A DNA stretch of 40,390 nt from the NCBI RefSeq assembly GCF_934371575.1, contig NZ_CAKRNY010000034.1:1-40390 (forward strand). Reading direction: 5' to 3'. This document shows positions 15,651-23,702 of the stretch, piece after piece. The number at the start of each line of letters is the position of its first letter. Within the stretch, counting starts at the first letter, position 1. The stretch is from an uncultured Blautia sp. (GTDB lineage Bacteria > Bacillota > Clostridia > Lachnospirales > Lachnospiraceae). Below the pieces are notes generated by a model. It saw only the letters and a list, made by a program, of their open reading frames with translations, made no database searches and was not told where the DNA came from. A program made the translations under genes and the position numbers.

Positions 15651-15730
15651 ACGGCACTTTGAGTGCCGTTTTTATATTTTACAGAAATGCCCCCTTGCTG
15701 TCCACGCTATGCCTGCAACAGGGATTTCTG
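15651..15730 (-). promoter_or_regulatory. Two stacked hairpins between the ClC and purine permease genes
   Basis: Nearest the permease start is a perfect hairpin, ACGGCACT-TTG-AGTGCCGT (15651-15669). Its only following T-run (15669-15673) is on the plus strand, so as a terminator it would act on antisense RNA. The second is an interrupted stem with arms 15682-15698 and 15715-15730 (CAGAAAT with ATTTCTG, then CCC with GGG and TTGC with GCAA) immediately after the ClC stop. These may form the ClC 3' end and a structured permease leader. They do not match purine riboswitch core sequences that I know. Confidence 0.5.
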
Positions 15731-15740
15731 CAAATATTCT

Positions 15741-17027
15741 CTACATTTTTGTATGTTTATTGATGTATTTTGCTTTATATTTGGAATATACAATGGTCTG
15801 ATCTTTATACAGTCCATAATATCCGGATGCAGCATAACTGATGGATACTGCAATCAGATAGAAGGATACGCCTTTAAAACCGAACATTTCAAATGCAATC
15901 AGGATTGAGGTGATCGGACAGTTTGTCACACCACAGAAAACGGCAGCCATTCCGCATGCAGCGCAAAGCGATGGAGACAGTCCGATAAGCTGTCCAGCCA
16001 TACAGCCAAAAGTGGCACCTACGCAGAAGGAAGGAACGATTTCCCCGCCACGGAAGCCGGCTTTCATAGTAAGCGCAGTAAGGAGCATTTTCCATAAAAA
16101 GGCCAGGTAATCGGTTTCGCCTGTTTCAACTGCCTTTTCAATCAATTCGGCACCGGCGCCCATATACTCATTGGTCCTGAGAAGTAAGGTGATTAAAATC
16201 ACCAGAGCAGCACCTGCAGCAACCCGTATATATTTGTTTGGAAAAAAACGGCCATACAGCTTGGATACTGCATTTAAAACAATACAGAACAAGATACTGA
16301 CCACAGCACAACCAAGGGCGACTGCAACCATTTTCAGTCCTGTTTCCATAGAAAGTGCCGGAATATTTGTCACGTGAAAGGATTCCGGAGTAACTCCCAT
16401 ACCGGCTGCAAACTGTGAAGCGATAAGAGAGGCAATCATACAGGGCATAAGTGCTGTATAATACATAACTCCTACGCTGACAACTTCCATGGAAAAGACT
16501 GCAGCAGCCATCGGTGTACCAAACAATGCAGAGAATGCGGCACTCATACCGCACATTACGATCACGTGGCGGTCTTCCTCGTCAAGATGGATCCATCGGC
16601 CAAGAAGATTGGCAATACTGCCTCCCAGCTGGATCGCTGCGCCCTCACGTCCCGCAGAACCGCCTGTGAGATGAGTGAGAGCCGTGGAGACGAAGATTAA
16701 GGGACCGGATCTCCATGGCACATCATCCTGTGAGCGAACAGTGGAGAGTACCTGGTTGGTTCCACCATCGTCCTTTCCGAATTTATCATACAAAAATACG
16801 ATGCAGAGTCCGGAAAGCGGGAGCAGATAAAACATCCACTGATTAAGCTTCCGGTAATTGGTTACAGCTTTCAGAACAAAGGAAAACAATGTACTGAAAG
16901 CTCCTGCAATACATCCCACTACAACAGCGAGAAGCAACCATTTAAGCAGATTTCCCACATCACGTCTGATGGCTCCGGAATAGTAATGCAGTTTGTTTTC
17001 CAGAGTCTGTCTGCTGTTTTTTTCCAT
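15741..17027 (-). CDS. ClC-family anion channel/transporter
   Basis: A 428-residue membrane protein of the ClC family. The selectivity and gating motifs are visible: GGSAGREGAAIQ with the gating glutamate at E128, FGTPMAAAVFSMEV as the paired helix motif, and FRGGEIVPSFCVGATFG as the GxxxP region. The canonical GSGIP region is replaced by GGTNQV (88-93), and the THLTGGSAGREG context recalls the CLC-F branch, which exports fluoride by exchange with protons. That is an inference: I see no fluoride riboswitch upstream. There is no CBS domain. AGGGGAAG lies upstream of the ATG on the minus strand, with a consensus -10 (TATAAT on the minus strand, 17084-17089) and a weak -35. Confidence 0.88.
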   Translation of the reverse strand: MEKNSRQTLENKLHYYSGAIRRDVGNLLKWLLLAVVVGCIAGAFSTLFSFVLKAVTNYRKLNQWMFYLLPLSGLCIVFLYDKFGKDDGGTNQVLSTVRSQDDVPWRSGPLIFVSTALTHLTGGSAGREGAAIQLGGSIANLLGRWIHLDEEDRHVIVMCGMSAAFSALFGTPMAAAVFSMEVVSVGVMYYTALMPCMIASLIASQFAAGMGVTPESFHVTNIPALSMETGLKMVAVALGCAVVSILFCIVLNAVSKLYGRFFPNKYIRVAAGAALVILITLLLRTNEYMGAGAELIEKAVETGETDYLAFLWKMLLTALTMKAGFRGGEIVPSFCVGATFGCMAGQLIGLSPSLCAACGMAAVFCGVTNCPITSILIAFEMFGFKGVSFYLIAVSISYAASGYYGLYKDQTIVYSKYKAKYINKHTKM

Positions 17028-17118
17028 ATTCTCTTTCTTCCCCTTGTAAAAATATATTTCAGTCTCAAATAAAGTGTATTTTCATTATACTATATGTGCC
17101 TGAAAAAAACTACAAAAA

Positions 17119-17147
17119 TTTTGAGAATTTCAAAAATTATGTATAAT
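17119..17147 (+). promoter_or_regulatory. Candidate promoter for the subtilisin-like gene
   Basis: A consensus TATAAT (17142-17147) follows TTTTGA at 17119-17124 with 17 bp between. The whole 183-bp gap between the divergent ClC and protease genes is very AT-rich, with the ClC -10 box on the other strand at 17084-17089. Nothing else is recognisable in it. Confidence 0.4.
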
Positions 17148-17210
17148 TTCAAAGCAGATTTGAAAATTAAAACATAATTTATTATAAGCTTCTTTTTATT
17201 GGAGGAAATA

Positions 17211-18047
17211 ATGGAAAAATATTCCTATACCGGAAAGGGAATTGGCGTGTGTTTTCTGGATACCGGTATTTACGATCATATAGATTTTGCAGGCAGGATA
17301 TGGGCATTCTATGATTTTCTTGCTTTTAAACGACGTCCTTATGATGATAACGGACATGGTACTCATGTGGCCGGAGTGGCGGCCGGAGATGGTACAGCAT
17401 CCGGAGGAAAATTTCAGGGAGCAGCACCTGAGTGTGGAATCATATCCCTGAAAATTCTTGACCGTTATGGAAATGGAAGCCAGGAAGATGTATTAAGGGC
17501 ACTGCGATGGATCCGGGAGTATAGACAAAAATACAGGATCCGGGTGGTAAATATTTCAGTTGGAACCACCTGTAATACCAGAAAAGATCATATGCGTCTT
17601 CTTGGCAGTGTGGAACAGCTTTGGGATGAAGGAATGGTGATCGTTACAGCAGCCGGAAACAAGGGACCGCGGCCCGGCAGCGTTACAGCTCCCGGAAGCA
17701 GTAAAAAGGTAATTACAGTTGGCTCCAGTGATCTTCTGGAAGGAAAAAGTGCAATTTCAGGAAGAGGGCCGACAGAAGAGTGCGTCTGCAAGCCGGATAT
17801 TGTTGCACCTGGAAGCAAAATCATGTCCTGTTTGCCAGGAAAGCCTTATTCCTATGGTATTAAAAGCGGCACATCCATGTCTACGCCGCTTGTAAGCGGA
17901 GCTATTGCCTGTGCGCTGGAAAAAAATCCGGAGCTGACAAATACAGAGATCAAAACCATGCTGATGAACAGCGCAGATGATATGGGGCTTCCAAGAAATC
18001 TGCAAGGCTGGGGAAAATTCAACAAAACAAGGTTTCTTGCTATCTGA
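17211..18047 (+). CDS. Subtilisin-like serine protease (peptidase family S8), cytoplasmic type
   Basis: The start is at 17211, directly after GGAGG (17201-17205); an in-frame TTG at 17199 precedes that site. The 278-residue protein has the full S8 triad: D17 (FLDTGI), H49 (NGHGTHVAG) and S222 (SGTSMSTP), with the oxyanion asparagine N150 (AAGN). There is no signal peptide and no long propeptide, so it looks like an intracellular subtilisin (IspA/AprX type), a housekeeping or stress protease inside the cell. The mature domain is almost the minimal length for the fold. It is a single gene; the next gene has its own promoter. Confidence 0.93.
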   Translation: MEKYSYTGKGIGVCFLDTGIYDHIDFAGRIWAFYDFLAFKRRPYDDNGHGTHVAGVAAGDGTASGGKFQGAAPECGIISLKILDRYGNGSQEDVLRALRWIREYRQKYRIRVVNISVGTTCNTRKDHMRLLGSVEQLWDEGMVIVTAAGNKGPRPGSVTAPGSSKKVITVGSSDLLEGKSAISGRGPTEECVCKPDIVAPGSKIMSCLPGKPYSYGIKSGTSMSTPLVSGAIACALEKNPELTNTEIKTMLMNSADDMGLPRNLQGWGKFNKTRFLAI

Positions 18048-18103
18048 AAGGGGCAAACAACCGGAGAATGATAAAAGATTATCACTTTACAGTAGAAAAG
18101 CAC

Positions 18104-18132
18104 TTGACGTTATCTCTTTAATTGAGTAAAAT
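18104..18132 (+). promoter_or_regulatory. Promoter of the citrate synthase-icd operon
   Basis: TTGACG (18104-18109), 17 bp, TAAAAT (18127-18132): close to the vegetative consensus. The leader to the ATG at 18171 is about 32 nt and ends with AGGAGG. Confidence 0.8.
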
Positions 18133-18170
18133 GGACAGCAAGAGTTTCAAACAATGAGGAGGAAATAATT

Positions 18171-19562
18171 ATGGAAAACAGACGTGTTTCTATGAACCGC
18201 CACACAAACCTGCTTCAGTTAGAGGAGCATATGTATCCACTTGTGGATGTCGCTACTCCCAATGTATTCCGAAATCTTTTTCCATATTCTGAAGTACCGA
18301 AGATTGCATTCAACGACCGAGTCGTTCCACATCATATGCCAGATGACATCTGGATCACAGACACCACATTCCGTGATGGCCAGCAGTCAAGAGCGCCGTA
18401 TAGCACAGAGCAGATCGTAAGGATTTACGATTATCTTCATAAACTGGGCGGCCCGGAAGGAAGAATCCGCGCTTCTGAATTTTTCCTTTACAGTAAGAAG
18501 GATCGTGATGCAGTTGAGAAATGCATGGAAAGAGGCTACGAATTTCCGGAAGTTACCAGCTGGATCCGGGCAAATAAAAAGGATTTCCAGCTTGTACGTG
18601 ATATGGGAATGAGGGAAACCGGTATTCTGGTAAGCTGCTCCGATTATCATATTTTCTATAAGATGAAAATGACACGTAAACAGGCTATGGAGCACTATTT
18701 AAGTATTGTAAAAGAATGTCTGGAAATTGGTGTTTCCGTTCGCTGCCATCTGGAGGATATTACAAGAGCTGATATCTACGGCTATGTAATTCCGTTCTGC
18801 CTGGAGCTGATGAAGCTGCGCCAGCAGTATGGCATTCCGATCAAGGTTCGCTGCTGTGATACTATGGGCTATGGAGTGAACTATCCGGGTGCTGTAATTC
18901 CCCGTTCTGTTCCTGGCATTATCTATGGTATTATGGTTCATGCAGGTGTTCCGTCTGAACTGATTGAGTGGCATGGACACAATGATTTTTACAAGGCAGT
19001 GAGCAATTCTACTACAGCATGGCTTTATGGTGCCTGTGGTGTCAATACATCCCTGTTTGGTATCGGAGAGCGTACCGGTAATACACCTCTTGAAGCTATG
19101 GTATTTGAGTATGCACAGCTTCGCGGTAATCTTGGCGGAATGGATACCACTGTTATTACAGAGCTTGCTGAGTACTATGAGAAAGAGATCGGATATCATA
19201 TTCCGGAGAGAACTCCATTTGTGGGAAAAAATTTCAACGTTACAAGAGCAGGTATCCATGCGGACGGACTTCTGAAAAATGAAGAGATTTATAATGTGTT
19301 CGACACAGAGAAATTCCTGAACCGTCCGGTTGAAGTTGCGGTTTCCAATACTTCCGGAGCTGCCGGAATCGCACACTGGATTGACAGCCACTATCGTCTT
19401 CAGGGAGATCAGAAGGTTGATAAGAACAGTGAACTTGTAAAGATGATCAAATCCTGGGTTGACCAGCAGTATGAAGATGGACGTGTTACTGTTCTTTGTG
19501 ATGTAGAGCTTGAGAGTGTTGTATCTGAGACTTGCCAGAGACTTGGAATTACGTTAAAATGA
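18171..19562 (+). CDS. Predicted Re-type citrate synthase (homocitrate/isopropylmalate synthase family)
   Basis: A 463-residue enzyme of the DRE-TIM/HMGL-like family, which condenses acetyl-CoA with a 2-oxo acid. Conserved elements are ITDTTFRDGQQ (62-72, first catalytic and metal residues), RCHLEDITRAD (191-201) and EWHGHNDFYKAVSN (266-279), whose H268 and H270 ligate the metal. Sequences of this style (DVATPNVFRNLFPY start, FRDGQQSRAPY) are those shown in Clostridium to be Re-face citrate synthases, although databases often label them homocitrate or isopropylmalate synthase. The icd gene 37 bp downstream strongly favours citrate synthesis, as the two enzymes flank aconitase on the way to 2-oxoglutarate and glutamate. 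No leucine or lysine genes are nearby. The strong AGGAGG supports the ATG. Confidence 0.8.
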   Translation: MENRRVSMNRHTNLLQLEEHMYPLVDVATPNVFRNLFPYSEVPKIAFNDRVVPHHMPDDIWITDTTFRDGQQSRAPYSTEQIVRIYDYLHKLGGPEGRIRASEFFLYSKKDRDAVEKCMERGYEFPEVTSWIRANKKDFQLVRDMGMRETGILVSCSDYHIFYKMKMTRKQAMEHYLSIVKECLEIGVSVRCHLEDITRADIYGYVIPFCLELMKLRQQYGIPIKVRCCDTMGYGVNYPGAVIPRSVPGIIYGIMVHAGVPSELIEWHGHNDFYKAVSNSTTAWLYGACGVNTSLFGIGERTGNTPLEAMVFEYAQLRGNLGGMDTTVITELAEYYEKEIGYHIPERTPFVGKNFNVTRAGIHADGLLKNEEIYNVFDTEKFLNRPVEVAVSNTSGAAGIAHWIDSHYRLQGDQKVDKNSELVKMIKSWVDQQYEDGRVTVLCDVELESVVSETCQRLGITLK

Positions 19563-19599
19563 AAATGCCAGAAAATCAACTTTATACTAGGAGGAAATA

Positions 19600-20805
19600 A
19601 TGGGTAAAATTCAAATGCAGACCCCTCTTGTAGAGATGGACGGGGATGAGATGACCAGAATTCTGTGGCAGATGATCAAGGATGAGCTTCTTCTTCCATT
19701 TGTAGATCTGAAAACAGAATATTATGATCTTGGACTGGAATACAGAAATGAGACAGATGATCAGGTAACTGTAGATGCTGCTGAGGCAACCAAGAAATAT
19801 GGAGTTGCAGTAAAATGTGCTACAATTACTCCGAATAAAGCCAGAATGTCTGAGTACAATCTGAAAAAAATGTACAAGAGTCCTAACGGAACCATTCGTG
19901 CTATTCTGGATGGAACTGTTTTTCGTGCCCCGATTGTAGTAAATGGAATTGAGCCATGTGTTAAGAACTGGAAGAAACCGATCACCATTGCCCGTCATGC
20001 ATATGGCGATGTTTATAAGAATACAGAGATGTATATTGATAAACCGGGCGATGCGATGCTGGTATTTAAAGGCGAGGACGGAGAAGAGAGAACCGAGCTG
20101 ATTCATCATTTTGAGACTCCTGGTGTGATCCAGGGTGTCCATAACCTTGACAAATCCATTGCAAGCTTTGCAAGATGCTGCTTTAACTATGCCCTTGATA
20201 CCAGACAGGATCTGTGGTTTGGCGGTAAAGATACCATTTCCAAAACATACGATGGTAAATTCAAAGAGATTTTCCATGATATTTTTGATGCTGAGTTTAA
20301 AGAAAAATTTGAAGCGGCAGGAATTACGTTCTTCTACAGCCTGATCGATGATGTGGTAGCCCGTGTTATGAAAGCAGAGGGCGGCTTTATCTGGGGATGT
20401 AAGAATTATGACGGAGATGTTATGAGTGATATGATTTCTTCTGCATTTGGTTCTCTTGCCATGATGACATCTGTACTGGTTTCTCCGGATGGATATTACG
20501 AATATGAAGCTGCACACGGAACGGTACAGAGACATTATTATCGTCATCTGAAAGGAGAGGAGACCTCCACAAACTCTGTTGCAACTATTTTTGCATGGAC
20601 AGGTGCCCTTAGAAAACGTGGAGAGCTGGATGGAAATCAGGAGCTTGCAGATTTTGCAGACAAACTGGAAAAAGCAACACTTTCCACTATCGAAGGTGGT
20701 CAGATGACAAAAGATCTGGCACTGATTACAACTTTAAAGGATGTAAAGGTTCTGAACAGCCGCGATTTTATTCTGGCTATCAGGGAAAAACTGGAAAATA
20801 TGTAA
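19600..20805 (+). CDS. icd: NADP-dependent isocitrate dehydrogenase, eukaryote-like type
   Basis: Oxidises isocitrate to 2-oxoglutarate and CO2 with NADP+. The 401-residue protein is of the homodimeric type related to eukaryotic cytosolic IDH, not the E. coli type: [13 protein letters not shown] (10-22), [13 protein letters not shown] (68-80), [17 protein letters not shown] (90-106) and HAYGDVYK (130-137) follow that pattern closely. The substrate-binding serine and arginines (SPNGT, TVFR) are present. It is the second gene of an operon with the citrate synthase; AGGAGG lies just before the ATG. In an organism without a full Krebs cycle this pair supplies glutamate carbon and NADPH. It ends at a hairpin that reaches into the 3' end of the convergent ABC-F gene. 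Confidence 0.95.
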   Translation: MGKIQMQTPLVEMDGDEMTRILWQMIKDELLLPFVDLKTEYYDLGLEYRNETDDQVTVDAAEATKKYGVAVKCATITPNKARMSEYNLKKMYKSPNGTIRAILDGTVFRAPIVVNGIEPCVKNWKKPITIARHAYGDVYKNTEMYIDKPGDAMLVFKGEDGEERTELIHHFETPGVIQGVHNLDKSIASFARCCFNYALDTRQDLWFGGKDTISKTYDGKFKEIFHDIFDAEFKEKFEAAGITFFYSLIDDVVARVMKAEGGFIWGCKNYDGDVMSDMISSAFGSLAMMTSVLVSPDGYYEYEAAHGTVQRHYYRHLKGEETSTNSVATIFAWTGALRKRGELDGNQELADFADKLEKATLSTIEGGQMTKDLALITTLKDVKVLNSRDFILAIREKLENM

Positions 20806-20811
20806 TAAAAA

Positions 20812-20847
20812 GGAGGAGTCTGGCGTTATGCCAGCTCCTCCCATTTT
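20812..20847. terminator. Bidirectional terminator overlapping the ABC-F stop
   Basis: GGAGGAG-T-CTGGC (20812-20824) pairs with GCCAG-CTCCTCC (20830-20841), followed by ATTTTT on the plus strand and TTTTTATT on the minus strand. The right arm encodes the last codons of the ABC-F protein, so icd is terminated inside the neighbouring coding sequence. Confidence 0.82.
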
Positions 20848-22739
20848 TCATAAAGTCCTTCCAGTTCTTCTGCAATAGCAGCTTTTTCTTTGCTGAGTCT
20901 GGTACATTCTGCAACATTGGTGCAAATGTCTGGCAGAACCATTGTTTCATCAATTTCTTTGTCTTTTGTTTCCAGCTCTTCAATCCGGGCTTCTACTTTT
21001 TTCAGTTCATTTTCCCGTTTCCTTTTCAGAGCCTGCTCCTCTTTTTGCTGCTGCCAGGTGAGCTTGGTTTCGGATACAGTTTCTTTTGTTTCCTGTGGGG
21101 AAGTTTCCTGGACAGGAGCGTAGATCTGAGTCATTTCATCTTTCTTTTCCAGATAATAATCGTAATCTCCGATATAGTTGACAATTGCCTGATTGGTCAG
21201 ATCCATAATGCGGGTAGCGGTCTGATTGATAAAATAACGATCATGGGAAACATATAAAACAGTTCCTGTATAGCTGTTCAGTGCCTCCTCCAGAATCTCT
21301 TTGGAAGCAATGTCCAAATGGTTGGTAGGCTCATCCAGAATCAGGAAGTTTGCTTCTGAGAGCATCAGCTTAGCCAGAGAAACACGGCCACGCTCACCAC
21401 CGGATAATGCGGAAATCAGCTTAAATACATCGTCTCCCGTGAAAAGGAAAGCAGCCAGCATATTACGGATCTCAGTTTCGGTCAGGGTAGGATAAGTGTC
21501 GGAAATTTCCTGAAAAATGGTTTTCTCCATATGAAGTACATGGTGTTCCTGGTCATAGTATCCAATCTGAACCTTAGAACCAAGAGTGAAACGTCCTGCA
21601 TCAGCATCTACAATTCCGTTCAGGATCTTCAGAATAGTAGTCTTACCGGTTCCGTTATTCCCAATCAATGCTACACGCTCTCCACGCTTGATCTCAAAAT
21701 TAATGTCTGTAAATAAAGTCTGCCCCGGGAAAGCTTTGGAAAGTCCTTCCACAGTGAGCACGTCATTTCCACTGATAAAACGTGGTTCAAGAGAGATACG
21801 CATCTGATTATCTATTTCCAAAGGTTTTTCAATACGCTGGATCTTGTCCAGCATTTTCACACGGCTTTCTGCACGCTTAATAGATTTTTCCCTGTTAAAA
21901 GACCGCAGCTTGGTAATAACGGCTTCCTGATGCTTGATTTCTCTTTGCTGATTCAGATATGCCTTGTACTGGGCATCGCGAAGCTGAGCCTTCTTAAGTG
22001 CGTATGCAGAGTAGTTTCCTTCGTACATTCTCATTTGGGCAGCTTCAATTTCCACAATTTTGGTGACTACTTTATCCAGAAAATAACGGTCATGGGAAAC
22101 AATAAACACGGCACCTGGATAATTGAGAAGATAAGTTTCAAGCCAGGCTATGCTTTCCATATCAAGATGGTTGGTAGGCTCATCCAGAAGCAGAATGTCC
22201 GGCTTGGAAATCAGCAGCTTACCAAGGGCAACCCTTGTTTTCTGCCCACCGGAAAGATTTTCAATCTGCTTGTTGTAGTCTTCTTCTTCAAAACCCAGAC
22301 CTTTTAATACGCCTATGATCTCACTTTTATAAGCGTAGCCGTTTTCCAGTTCGAACTGGTGGGTGAGACGGGTGTAGCTGTTCATAAGGCTTTCCAGCTT
22401 TTCACCGGCCACATATTTCATTTCCTGTTCCAGAGAACGGATTTTGTCCTCCATGTCCAGAATGTACTGCTTTGTGGTCATTAACTCCTCATAAATGGTG
22501 TGATGTCCATGGATATCCTGATACTGGGCGAGATAACCGATTTTTTTATCCTTGGCAATGATCACCTGACCGGAATCAGCGGAAATCTCTTCCATGATAA
22601 TACGCAGAAGAGTGGTTTTTCCGGCTCCGTTATTACCAATGAGGGCAGCTTTTTCGCGTTCTTCTATATGAAAGGAAGCATCCTGCAGGATCACTTTTTC
22701 GCCAAAGGATTTGCAGATGCTCTGACATGATAAAATCAT
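20826..22739 (-). CDS. ABC-F ribosome-associated ATPase (YdiF/Uup type)
   Basis: A soluble tandem ABC protein of 637 residues. Walker A motifs lie at 35-43 (GNNGAGKTT) and 360-368 (GNNGTGKTT), signature motifs at 162-166 (LSGGQ) and 445-449 (LSGGE), and the ABC-F hallmark DEPTNHLD at 186-193 and 469-476. The interdomain linker (about 240-320) is Lys/Arg/Gln-rich and helical, the part that enters the ribosomal E site. A charged coiled-coil C-terminal extension follows about 545. There are no membrane segments. This fits translation factors of the YdiF/YfmR/Uup group; antibiotic protection is possible for some relatives but nothing here indicates it. The start at 22739 is chosen because AAGGAGG lies just upstream on the minus strand; a start nine codons earlier would overlap it. 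Confidence 0.92.
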   Translation of the reverse strand: MILSCQSICKSFGEKVILQDASFHIEEREKAALIGNNGAGKTTLLRIIMEEISADSGQVIIAKDKKIGYLAQYQDIHGHHTIYEELMTTKQYILDMEDKIRSLEQEMKYVAGEKLESLMNSYTRLTHQFELENGYAYKSEIIGVLKGLGFEEEDYNKQIENLSGGQKTRVALGKLLISKPDILLLDEPTNHLDMESIAWLETYLLNYPGAVFIVSHDRYFLDKVVTKIVEIEAAQMRMYEGNYSAYALKKAQLRDAQYKAYLNQQREIKHQEAVITKLRSFNREKSIKRAESRVKMLDKIQRIEKPLEIDNQMRISLEPRFISGNDVLTVEGLSKAFPGQTLFTDINFEIKRGERVALIGNNGTGKTTILKILNGIVDADAGRFTLGSKVQIGYYDQEHHVLHMEKTIFQEISDTYPTLTETEIRNMLAAFLFTGDDVFKLISALSGGERGRVSLAKLMLSEANFLILDEPTNHLDIASKEILEEALNSYTGTVLYVSHDRYFINQTATRIMDLTNQAIVNYIGDYDYYLEKKDEMTQIYAPVQETSPQETKETVSETKLTWQQQKEEQALKRKRENELKKVEARIEELETKDKEIDETMVLPDICTNVAECTRLSKEKAAIAEELEGLYEKWEELA

Positions 22740-22814
22740 AATTTCCTCCTTAATAATGGAATACATGGAGAATATTATAGCTTAAAAACCATTTTTTTGA
22801 AAGAATAATTGTCA

Positions 22815-22889
22815 AATTACAAAAAAATTTGCAAAAATTTGTAATTCTGCACAACTTTAATTGACAAGAAAATAACATTTAGGTATAAT
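22815..22889 (+). promoter_or_regulatory. Consensus rex promoter with upstream palindromes
   Basis: TTGACA (22861-22866), a 17-bp spacer and TATAAT (22884-22889) form a perfect vegetative promoter. Just upstream AATTACAAA (22815-22823) is mirrored by TTTGTAATT (22838-22846), and TTGTCAA (22809-22815) by TTGACAA (22861-22867), the latter covering the -35. These could be operator half-sites. They do not match the usual Rex box spacing (TTGTTAA, 4 bp, TTAACAA), so autoregulation is not demonstrated. Confidence 0.75.
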
Positions 22890-22942
22890 TGACATAGTGT
22901 TACGCGGAAAGTATAGGCAGCGGAAGCAAGGAGGGGAACATT

Positions 22943-23590
22943 TTGGAGGCAAAAGAAATCTCAAAGGCAGTGATCAAGAGATTACCAAGGTATTATCGCT
23001 ACCTGGGAGAGTTAATGGAAGAGAATGTTGAACGTATATCTTCTAACGATCTGAGCAAGAAAATGCACGTGACTGCCTCACAGATTCGTCAGGATTTAAA
23101 TAATTTTGGCGGCTTTGGACAGCAGGGCTATGGATATAATGTAGAGTATCTTTATACAGAAATTGGGAAGATTTTGGGTCTGGACACCATTCATCCTATG
23201 ATTATTCTTGGTGCAGGTAATCTGGGACAGGCACTTGCCAATTATGGGGATTTTGAGAAACGCGGATTTCGTCTGGTTGGAATTTTTGACGTAAACCCGG
23301 TTCTGGAGGGGATTTCTGTCCGGGGAATCGAAATTCAGATGATCAATGACCTTCCTGAATTTATAAGAGAAAATCAGGTGGAGATTGCTATACTGACTCT
23401 TCCGAAGAATAAGGCCAAGGAGATGGCGAAGGTTCTCATTGAAAATGGAATCAAAGCGATCTGGAATTTTGCACATACAGACCTTGACGCTCCGGAGGAT
23501 GTGATCGTGGAGAATGTTCATCTGTCAGAGAGCCTGATGGCATTGTCTTATAATTTAAGTCAGTATCGCAACGAACATAAAGAAAAATAA
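22943..23590 (+). CDS. rex: Redox-sensing transcriptional repressor Rex
   Basis: Rex is a dimeric repressor that binds DNA when NADH/NAD+ is low and releases it when NADH rises, controlling fermentation and hydrogen genes. The 215 residues match the family length exactly. An N-terminal winged helix (SSNDLSKKMHVTASQIRQDLNNFG, about 33-56; listed here in pieces: SSNDLSKK, ASQIRQDL) is followed by the Rossmann NADH site GAGNLG (90-95) and a C-terminal domain-swap helix. Translation starts at a TTG (22943), eight bases after AAGGAGG; no ATG is available near it. The perfect promoter suggests constant expression. Fermentation genes elsewhere in the window (hydA, nfnAB) are plausible targets, but I found no clear Rex box before them. 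Confidence 0.96.
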   Translation: MEAKEISKAVIKRLPRYYRYLGELMEENVERISSNDLSKKMHVTASQIRQDLNNFGGFGQQGYGYNVEYLYTEIGKILGLDTIHPMIILGAGNLGQALANYGDFEKRGFRLVGIFDVNPVLEGISVRGIEIQMINDLPEFIRENQVEIAILTLPKNKAKEMAKVLIENGIKAIWNFAHTDLDAPEDVIVENVHLSESLMALSYNLSQYRNEHKEK

Positions 23591-23604
23591 AAAAGTCAAA
23601 GAGG

Positions 23605-23654
23605 ACTGCTGCTTGTCTCACTGAAGGATTTACAGGAGACCGGGCGGCAGTTTT
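23605..23654 (+). terminator. Probable rex terminator
   Basis: ACTGCTGC (23605-23612) pairs with GCGGCAGT (23644-23651), allowing one G-U pair, and GTCTC (23615-23619) pairs with GAGAC (23636-23640). A short T-run (23651-23654) follows. Confidence 0.6.
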
Positions 23655-23702
23655 GCATATGAATGGATGTTGTAAAAATGTTCGGTAAGGGAGATGCTTT
23701 TT

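Noticed and set aside
15631..15740. Purine riboswitch before the NCS2 permease
   Set aside because: Hairpins are present, but the conserved junction and loop sequences of purine aptamers are absent.
17028..17210. Fluoride riboswitch before the ClC gene
   Set aside because: The region is AT-rich and unstructured; no core sequence of the crcB motif is present.
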